Source of the DNA: Stephanodiscus triporus
Taxonomy: Eukaryota; Bacillariophyta; Thalassiosirophyceae; Thalassiosirales; Thalassiosiraceae
Length of the DNA: 24,985 bases
Assembly: GCA_036939755.1 (NCBI GenBank)
Contig: JALLAZ010000082.1
Location: 1 to 24,985 of the forward strand
Direction of reading: 5' to 3'
Shown here: positions 9,618-18,700 of the stretch, one piece after another
Position numbering within the stretch: the stretch's first letter is position 1
How the letters are laid out: every line of letters starts with the position of its first letter
Notes under the pieces: generated by a model
Seen by the model: only the letters and a program-made list of their open reading frames with translations
What the model was told of the DNA's origin: nothing
The model's database searches: none
Program-made: the position numbers and the translations under genes

Positions 9618-12600
9618 ATGATGGAGGAGGATCCGCCGCCGTCCCTCGGCCGCGTCGTCCGAGTACACCTCGCCTGCCGCGCCGCCCTGCCCGTCGGCAC
9701 GACCCTGCGCGTGACCGGGACCCGTCTCTGGGACCCGACGGAGTGGCGTCGCGGCTCGTCCCCCGACGACGACGACGACGACGTCGTCGTCGACCGCCGA
9801 GCCCCCCCCGCGCAGGAACGACGGACGGTCGGCGGGACGCCGGGCGGAGGGGACGGCGACGGCGACCGCCGCCCGGCGACGAACGCGGGCATTCGCGACC
9901 CCCGATCGCATTGGCACTGCGCGTCGTCGAGCGTCGAGATGACGACGTGTCCGGATACCTACCCCCTGTGGAGGACGAGGCGGCCGGTGGTCCTGGTGGC
10001 GTCGTCGTCTCCGTCGACGTCCGACGGCGGCGGCGTCGTCCTCCGCCATCGGTATCGCTACCTGGCGACGACGCCCGGGGCCGAGGCTTATGACCGCCCG
10101 ATCGATTCCCCCGGCGACGGAGTGGACGACGTCCGCGGCATGCTCCGAGCGACGAGGATCTCGTCCGGGAATCTCGACACCTCCTCCTCCGGATATCTGA
10201 CCTCCGATTCTTCCGGCGCGTTCGAGGAGACGGCCCGCGCCGCCGCCTCCGCCGCCGAAGACGACTTCCCCGCGACGCTGTGGGAGAATCCCTTCCCACG
10301 CGTTTCCTCGGGGGGGGGAGACGACGCGACGATCGCGACGACGGCGTCGTCGACGGGCGTCAGCGTTCGCCCCGCCGGACGCGGACGCGGCGGCGGAGTC
10401 GTCGTCGTCGTGCCGTCGGACCGCGACCTGGCGAACCTCCCCTATCGCACGCTCGACGTCGACGTCGCCGCCGCGTCGGTCGTTGGACCGTCGACACCCC
10501 GACGATCGAGCGAACGGATGGACGAGGGCCTACCCCCACCGTCGTCGTCGTCGTCGTCGTCCGTCGCTCCTCCCGCGTTCACCGAAGACGGCGTGCTCAT
10601 CGACAATTGGAACGACCCCGACGACGTCACTTTCCGACCGTACCGCGAGCTTGAGGGGCTCGGGATCGGGCGACGCGGCGCTGGTTGCGGGGAGGAGGAA
10701 GGAGAAGGAGGCGACGCCGTCATGGAGATTCCTTCCCCGACGTCGGAGGAGGACGGAGACGCGACCATGGCCGCGGCGGTCGATGCGGAGAAGCCGGGAC
10801 GAGGTCGACGCATCTTCATAGTGTGTTACCACCTGCCCGTGGTCGTATCGAAGGACCCAGCCACTGGAGATTGGCGGGCATCCTGGGCGGAATCCCTCCT
10901 CTCAAGGACGGAGGACAGCTCCTTCGTCACGGCGTACAATCCCCACTGGGTCGGGACCGTCACGACCAACTCGACGATCGTCGACGACGACGACAGGATG
11001 GCGCTGCAGTCCGTCCTGTCGGCCATGGACTGCACGGCGCTGTTTTTCGACGACGACGTGCGCGACGCACACTACATGGGCTTCTGCAAGCAGGTTCTAT
11101 GGCAGGCATTCCATCACGTCGACCTCCTCGACGTGCGCGACCCCGCCTTCTCGATGGACTTGGATTCCACGACCACGAAGCTACGACCGGACGGGACGTT
11201 GCGCGACGTCCGCAGCTCGTGGGATCAGCGCCTGTTCGGACATTGGTACGAGGCGTTCAGGATCGTGAACGGCACGTTCGCGAGGGAGGTGGCAGGGATG
11301 GTCCGCCCGGACGACATCGTCTGGGTCCACGATTACCACCTGTCCCTCATGCCTCGACTGCTGTGCGACGAGGAAAGGGAGGCCAAGGCAAGACGCCCGA
11401 CGAAGAAGATATTTTTCCTGCATGTTCCCTTCCCCCCCAGCATGATTTTCAAGGAAATGGAGTGCGGTCCAGACATATTGGAAGGGATGCTGAATGCCGA
11501 CGTCGTCGGTTTTCACGGCTTCACGGACGCGAGGCACTTCCTCAGCAGCGCCAAGCGCATCCTCGGCGTGGCCCACGAGAGCTTAGAGGGGGGCCTGATC
11601 GGGATCAAGTACAAGAAGAGGATAGTGGCTGTGACAATGAGCAGTGTCTCCATTGAGCCCCCGTTGGTTAGCGGTGAGATCTGCATTTCTCTCTTTTGGT
11701 GTTTGTCCGGACTTGTATTCGTGTCGCGTGCTCAATTGACATCTGTTCTGATCTTTCACACGTTTCTTCAAAAAGCGGCGATGCAACTCCAAACAACGAT
11801 CGACGGCGAAGCCGCGCTGCGAAAAAAGCATGCTGGCAGAATCATCATTGCTGGACTTGATTTTGCACAGTATTTGTCCGGAGTCGGACCGAAGCTGTCC
11901 GCCTACGAAAGGCTCCTTCGCGACTCACCCACGTGGAGAACGAAGCTCGTGCTGGTCCAACGATGCTTGATCCCGGGAGCCCGCTTGTTGGACGAGTCAA
12001 AGTCCCTTCACGAGATCAGGTCGATGGTGGGATCGATCAAATCGATGTATGGCGATGCGGTCATTGATTATGAAGAGGTGTTCGGCAGCACTTTGCCTTT
12101 GGATCAACGTTTGGCTCTATGGAGGGCGGCCGATTGTCTTCTGAACACTGAGGTTCGCGGTGGATTGAATCTGTGGCCGCTGGAGTATGTCTACGCCCAA
12201 AAAGGACTAGAAGTGCCCGGCATTGTGATTGCATCGGAGTTTTCGGCGGTATTTTCAATCCTCAATGGAGCTCTTCGGATCAGTCCCTATGACATGAAAA
12301 ACACCTTAGCAACTATCGATAAAGCCCTGACGATGAGCAAGGATGAAAGAGGCGGGAGGCACTTTCGCGACATCGAGTTCGTCTCATCCTCATCGTCTGC
12401 TCAATGGATCAAAAACATCTTGCGAGATGTTCATATTAATGACGAAAAAGATGATGTTTCCAAAGTGAAGCTACTATCATCAGAGATCCGAAATGTGGCG
12501 CAATTTTTGGAGAACGAGCGCGATGAACAATATTCCAATCTCGACCCTAAGTCAGTCATCTCCGCGTACAAGTTGTCTTCGAGGAGGGTCATCATCTTGG

Positions 12601-13832
12601 ACTTCAACGGAACTATAGTCATAAAGGAGGATGTCGGGACCATTTTGAAGCGAGACGTCTTTGGTTCCACTGGGGATGCTCCGCCTCATGCCGTGTGCCA
12701 GTCGTTGGCAAAGCTATGCGCAGATCCGCAGAACACCGTCTTCGTTGTTAGTAAGTAACATGATTGTGATGGCACCAGCTGTCGTCTCCTTGTCTATGTC
12801 TCTAATAATTATGTTTTTGTTGCCATCATTCAGGCGGAGACAACAATGAGAACGTGGAAAGGGCAATAGGCATTATTCCGGGTTTGGGTCTGGCGGCAAG
12901 CAATGGATCATGCTTCTCACCGCCATCAACTGATGGAGGGCCAAGAACTTGGCTAGCTTTGGATCTTGGTGTGGATTGGGACTCAGTGAAAAGGGTGAGC
13001 CATTAAATGTCATGCATGTCCTTTCATTTCTCTAATTTGTTGTATGTGCTGAATCATTGCTTAAACGGACAACGATCCAGGTGGCGCTACCAATCATGTC
13101 GAAGTACACAGCAAGAACAAATGGATCTTTCATAAAACTCGCCCATTCTAGCGTCGGCTGGTCGTATTTCTCATGCGACCCCGAATTCGGTAGCCTCAAT
13201 GCGAAATACCTTGTCATAGAACTCGAGAGAGAATTGGCTGCGTACGATGTCCGTTTTGTCAATCTGAAAGGGATAGTCGAGGTTATTCCAGGAAGACTAA
13301 ACAAGGGGATCATAGTAAAGAAGATATTGCGAGATGTCGCGGCCAGGGACGGCAATGCAGGGGTCGATTTCATTCTGTGCATGGGCGATGACATATCTGA
13401 CGAGAAGATGTTTACTGTGAGTCGAATCTTTGGCCTGACACATGTAATTTTGGGGTGTGATACAACCTGCTCACCCTATCATTTCTTGTCCCCTAAACAT
13501 ACTGCGTTAAGTCTGTATTTTCCTTCGTTTCCGAAATGGATGAAGACTATGTCAACGTGGATCCATCGCCGCCAGTGGTGCAGATGACCGCGGGCGCATT
13601 GCCGCCATCACCCTCGTTCCTTGTCGAATCTCCGAGTGTACGATGTAAAAATACAAATTCACCCATGTTTGCTTTCACCGTCGCTGTAGGAAAGAAACCA
13701 AGTCACGCCTCACAGTATGTCGACGGAGCAGAAGACGTGGCAGATTTGCTCGTGAAGATGGCAGCAGGGTCCGTCGACGTATTTTACGACAGAAAAAGGG
13801 AGAGGGAGAGACAGCTCATGCAGTTTAGCTAG
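9618..13832 (+). CDS. CBM20-GT20-HAD trehalose-6-phosphate synthase/phosphatase-like protein, class II type, probably non-catalytic
   Basis: Five exons, 9618-11673, 11776-12750, 12834-12994, 13081-13416 and 13512-13832, give 1,282 residues. Introns are 102, 83, 86 and 95 nt. Residues about 12-152 look like a CBM20 starch-binding domain (LRVTGTRLWDP, TYPLWRTRRPVVL, LRHRYRYLA) with an Asp/Arg-rich insert. A disordered linker runs to about 395. A GT20 domain follows, with VHDYH at 570-574, LHVPFPPSMIFKEM and ADVVGFHGFTDARHFLS, then a HAD phosphatase domain with GDDISDE at 1166-1172. Key residues are altered. The usual GVDRLDYxKG reads GLDFAQYLSG (712-721), losing Arg and Lys. RDGMNLVAKE reads RGGLNLWPLE (813-822). 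HAD motif I is DFNGT (961-965), with Asn for the second Asp, and motif II is SGG. This resembles plant class II proteins, which are mostly regulatory. 9618 is the first in-frame ATG; 9621 is also possible. Confidence 0.88.
9773..9792. repeat. 20-bp perfect palindrome in a CGA/CGT repeat
   Basis: The GAC-repeat run turns into a GTC-repeat run at 9781-9784 (ACGT), making a perfect 20-bp palindrome. In frame it encodes a run of Asp followed by Val inside the insert of the CBM20-like domain. It may fold into a hairpin during replication and be length-variable. Confidence 0.8.
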
Positions 13833-13875
13833 CTGGAGAAATTCAATGCCTGAATTTCACAATGATCATTCATAA

Positions 13876-15203
13876 CTAGTCTTTATCATCCCGTGTAGCA
13901 TCCCTTGCCGCCTGACGTTTCGTCAGTGCCTCAATCATTCGTATCATATCATCTCCCATCGTTTCTAATTCGTTCTGACATTCTTCGTAAATGAAGTCAC
14001 CGCTGTAATCCGCTGAGGACGGCCAGTCGACCACGCTCTCGAATCCGTACTTCGTTTTCAGTTCGGTGAACGCATCGCTCCCGCTTGGTCCAAGGTCCAC
14101 CACGTCGATCCTATCGTCCTCTATGGCCCTGCGCACCAGATCGCTAACCGAGTGGAACCAGACGTATCGCGTCGCCGCATCATCATCGCAGTAGAACCAC
14201 TGTCCGCGCATCGTTCGCCCCTTCGCGACCTCGTGCGCGAAGCCAATGACCCTGCCGGTGTCCGAGTCTCTGTACTCTCGTACGCTCCCCGCCATCCGCG
14301 TCGTCCCCATGTACCGACTGATCGCCTCGGCGAGAGCGTTTACAAAGGCGTTCGTGGTAGGGCCGTACATGTTGGAGAGCAGTCGCACCTCGTGCTGCAC
14401 GACGCACCGGAAGTGGGCGTAGCTCGAATGCGGCGCCGCGTGGCCGCCCCTGATGGGCTTGGCGATCACGGTAAAGTTTTGATCCCCTGGAGTCGCCTTT
14501 TTCAATGTCCGTTTGCACCCCCGCGGTAAGGTGCGTATCCAATCGTCGACGGAGTTGAAGCTTTTCACGTTCAGTAATGCTGCCAAACAAGATGAGACAC
14601 GAGGGCATGGCACGCGTAGCGAACATGCATTGATGATGTAGGTATTAAAGGTATGAACTTACAGTGCGGCCGAGTCATCCACCGCCCGCTCCATTGTGCC
14701 GCCCCCATCGCGCCTAAGCTCGCCGACTCCCTATCCCTCCGTCCGATGGGATCCCCTATCAGCCTATCTTCCCATTCCAAGTTCTCGCGATCTTCTCCCT
14801 CCAAGCCCTCCTTCTTCAGCGCCATCTCCAACAATTTTCCCGGCAGCGAATCCCTCGGCAGGTTGTTCCCGAATGCCGCGGCGATGGCGAGCTCGATGTT
14901 GTTGTAATAGTATGCGTACACGTCGTTCTTTTCTGACTCGTCGTATTCGAACGCGCATTTGATCCAAGCGAAGAGCCTCCTGGTGTTGGCCTCGGTCAGG
15001 GTGGTGTTGATCGTGACGGCTATGGACTCGGGCGGCGGCTCGTCGGCTAGTCGTAGGGGTCGGAGCGAGCCGGGGCGCGTCGTCGGCGTCGTCGGTGCGA
15101 ATGAAGGGGCGGCGACGATCGATCCCGAGGGGAGGACGAATCCGCCCGCATGTATTGCGAGGCAGAGTCCGTAGAAGGCGAGTAGCATCGATTCGGAGCT
15201 CAT
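13876..15203 (-). CDS. GNAT/FemAB-fold-like protein with plastid-type presequence
   Basis: Two exons, 15203-14663 and 14579-13876, joined across an 83-nt GTAAGT...CAG intron, give 414 residues. The C-terminal half reads like an acyl-CoA N-acyltransferase fold of the FemAB/BioF2-like type. A helix SFNSVDDWIRTLPRGCKRTL precedes a basic stretch. Later come GRVIGFAHEVA, GQWFYCDDDAATRYVWFH and a final DVVDLGPSGSDAFTELKTKY segment, the usual layout of the second lobe. I infer acyl or aminoacyl transfer; substrate and activity are unknown. The N-terminus MSSESMLLAFYGLCLAIHAG followed by GFVLPSG is a signal peptide with Phe near the cleavage point, suggesting the plastid. In-frame ATGs at 15215 and 15299 would lengthen it, but 15203 places the hydrophobic segment best. 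The 3' end lies 43 bp from the convergent trehalose synthase-like gene. Confidence 0.55.
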
Positions 15204-15793
15204 CGTGGTGCCCATGGGGTGACCGAACCAAGAAAAGAGGACCACGACGATTTTATTGGGTCCTACGTACGTAGTATTAGTTAGGAACGCTCCCCCCATT
15301 TTCTCCCCCCCTTATATCCGTTATCTCTCTCTTGATAATACTTTAGTTAGAACAATATGAATATCCTCCGTCTAGCGTGCGTGGCTGCTGGCTTTCGTTG
15401 GTGACGAAAGGGCTGAGTCATGTGGCAGTTGGCCCTTCCGCCAAAAATTATCAGGCTGCTTCTTGAATTCGAAAAAGAAAAAATATGCGTTGAATTTTCT
15501 CCTAGATAAGTACACCATACGTCGGTCCTCCAAAAAATACAACCACACAAAAAAAAATACGAGAGTGTCGTACGATATCGTATGTAGAGTAGATACTTAC
15601 TTTCAAATTACCTAGAGTATCTAGTACCATACGATAGAGTCTATTATGGTGTATTATTATTTTATGATGCAGTTCAAACTTGCGCTGTGCGCACATCTCC
15701 GTCATGCGGAAAAAACGAAAGCAGAGTAAGGGCATATCTAGTGATTTTTTTTTCACACAATGCAAATGCGATCAGGAATAACGACAAAATAAA
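15204..15793. promoter_or_regulatory. Divergent promoter region with palindromes
   Basis: This 590-bp region lies between two divergent genes and has no gene of its own. TACGATATCGTA at 15571-15582 is a perfect 12-bp palindrome. CTAGAGTATCTAG at 15612-15624 has 5-bp inverted arms. ATCGTATG (15577-15584) is matched in reverse by CATACGAT (15628-15635). Sequence immediately upstream of the Gln-rich gene is A/T-rich, and its start context AAAATGGC is favourable. I cannot assign specific factors. Confidence 0.4.
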
Positions 15794-18700
15794 ATGGCAC
15801 TATCCACCGGCGATGGTGGCAGTGGGCGAAGAAGAATTGACGACGTCCGGCAATTGCTGGGGGAGCGTCGACGGCAGTCTTTGCAGCAGCAGGAGCAGCA
15901 GCAGGAGCAGCAGCAGCAGCAGCAGGAGCAGCAGCAGGAGCAGCAGAGGCAGAGGCAGCACCAATATGAGTATGACGTTGATGAGATGGTGGTTCAAATG
16001 AATCATCAGCTGGATGAATATCACAGCGACGCCAATACAATGGCATCATCGACAATCAGTGGTGGCGGCGGAAGCGGAGGGGGTGGATTTGGATGTGGAG
16101 GCGCCCCCGCCTCTTCTACGACGACGAAGTCTCCGGCTACCTATACGCGCTCGGCGCAGAGTAGCAGATTGTCGACCACCCGGAAGAATATGATGCAACG
16201 GAGGATCGAAATGAGAAGGAAGAATGAGGAGCGGCAGCAGCAAGAGAAAATGACGCCGCGGCAACAACAGCTGCTGCAGCAGTCGCAATCGGATGCTCCA
16301 CATTCACGCCAGCCACAGCAAAGTAGTAGTAATAATCCGAGTGACGACGGTGCCAGAAATGTGAATTATTATTCGCGACCTGTTTCGCATCAACCCTATC
16401 AGTCGCAGCAGCAAAATTACTATCAGGGCCAAGGTGTTCAGCAGCATCACCCTGATTGGCGAGATTACCCCAATAATTCCGACTTATGCCAGGAAAGGGT
16501 GCAGCTGCAACAGCAGGATCCTTCATCGCAGGAGAGGCAACCACAACTGGAGAATCATCAATATCAATCGCAGAACTCCCAAAATTCACATCACCATCCG
16601 CATCGGGCACAATTGCAACAATTACCAAAGACACAACAGTCGCAATCGCAACATCAATATTCCAGAGAACAAGCCGCACAACTGGTCTTACTTTCTCCAC
16701 CCATGGTGCAACGGACAGGAGAATCTCGAAATAATGAGCAAGCAATTCATCAGTATTACATCATGAAGGGGGGGGATTTACCAATGGAGGAGGATATACG
16801 GGATGGACATGCTCAATATTCCTTTGATAGTGATTTTCCTGGGGAGACCAATCACTACCAGGTCTACAACCAGAATGAGCTGGAGCGATCGGGCATCATT
16901 CGTGATAGTCGTGCACCTGCGCAGCTGCAGCAGCAGCAGCAACAACAACAACCACCACCAGCAGCATCAGCAACAGTCAATCGATTGAAACATTATGAAG
17001 CACCGTCCGATGAATGGCATAACAAAAATTCTCCGCCAAGTGGATGGCATGGATATAATACTTCAAGTGAAGGCACTGGATTCGATAGTGCAGCTATGAA
17101 TGAGCAGCTACGACTGTTAGGAAGAAATCAAGATCAACAGCAGCAACAGCAACCGACGACGTCGCAATACCATCTGCAGTCACAGCAATACCCATGGTCA
17201 CAATCGCAGGCGAAGCAAAGACAGCCGCAGCAACAACATTCTGGAAAGGATGCACGCCATGATACGGAATCTCAGCATCAGAGACAGACGAATGCTGTTG
17301 GGCATCAAGATCCATCCATGCGGGGAGTTAGTGCCACAAGACCCAGTGAATATACCGATCACAACTATGAGCCCGATGAGATGCATCAACAGAAGCCGTC
17401 GCTGTTACAGTCACATCATACTCAGGATTATCAGCAGCTGCATGATCAGAACCAATATCACAGTCAGAATCAACCAAATTGGAAACATATCAGTCAATTG
17501 TATCACGATGGCAATCGACAGCGATTTTACAAGCTCCAGTTGACATCGCGGCAGCAATACCAAGAACGACAGAAACAACAAGTAGATAGTCAATATCAGG
17601 GGCATCACGAGCAACAACATTCAACCCTGCAACAACGCGAGCAACAGGAGCCATCACCTATATCAACTCTCTCGCCTATAGATCATTTGGGTAATCGTAC
17701 CGATCATATCCAACGAAAGAATAAGTTCTTGCCGTCTATGACGTCAAAATCGTTATCATCGTCACAATCAACGCGAAATAAAGGTCATCATTATTTGACA
17801 GTCGCATCAAATAATGACAGTCATTCACTTGATGAAGAAATAGGTCCAGTTTCGGAACAAGCACGTACATTTGATAATGCAGCAGGGCTAGCTGGTGAGA
17901 TACAAGGTCAAGTGTCGCGGGGGCGCAGCCGCCAGCCGGTCCTACACCAACAGCAACAGCAAGAAGAGGACACTGTCAGTGTTGCATCGATACGCAAGGG
18001 ATGGGTAGAAAAAACCAATATTCTAAAGGAACAGCAGGAACGACAAGCCCAGCGACAAGCCCAGCAACGCCGACGGGAGCAAAGAAAGAGCATCGAGGAT
18101 CGATGGATGAATAATCGACGGAAAGATACAGTCAAGAGTGTGCCCCCTCCCGAAAAACGCGGTTATAAAGCGCAACATCATGAGTTAGAGTCTCAAGGAT
18201 ATCAATCGGAGGGGGAGCGGCGAAATAATTCTCGATCAGAGAGATATGATGGGGGGTATCAATCGCAAGATCCCGATGCGATCACGCCGAAGGATGCACG
18301 ACGTCGTTTGTGGGACGAGCATGAACGTCTACGCGCGGTATTACCAAAACACGAAAAATTTGAATGCAATAATGTGAGGGGTCGATGGCCGGAGCACAAG
18401 ATAAAATCTGCGCAATCAAATAATGGTCTGTCGCCGCCTTCGCAATTTACTGGTGGCTTAGCCTCACCGGGAAATAATTCAGGTTCGTCTCTGGAAGCAG
18501 AAGGTCGATTCAAGTCAAAGTTTGTCCATGCCGCAGCATTGGCGGCACAGCAGCGACTTGCGAATATCGACAGCGGCGATAGGCAGCGCCCGCATTATTC
18601 GCAACAGTCACAATGGCAGTCACAACAGCAGCATCAACAGCAGCTTCAACCATTCGGTGAGAGTCAGCATCAACATCAGTTGACCGGCCAACAGCATCAG

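Noticed and set aside
9529..10299. 256-residue antisense frame and other shadow frames over the CBM20 and linker region
   Set aside because: Arg/Ser-only low complexity from the complement of GAC/GTC-rich coding sequence; the sense frame carries the domain.
10685..11656. 323-residue plus-strand frame overlapping the GT20 domain
   Set aside because: Arg/Gly-rich out-of-frame reading of the GT20 exon, which has unmistakable conserved motifs in the other frame.
15800..16745. Antisense frames with long Leu or Ala runs
   Set aside because: They are the complement of the CAG-rich start of the Gln-rich gene, not a membrane protein.
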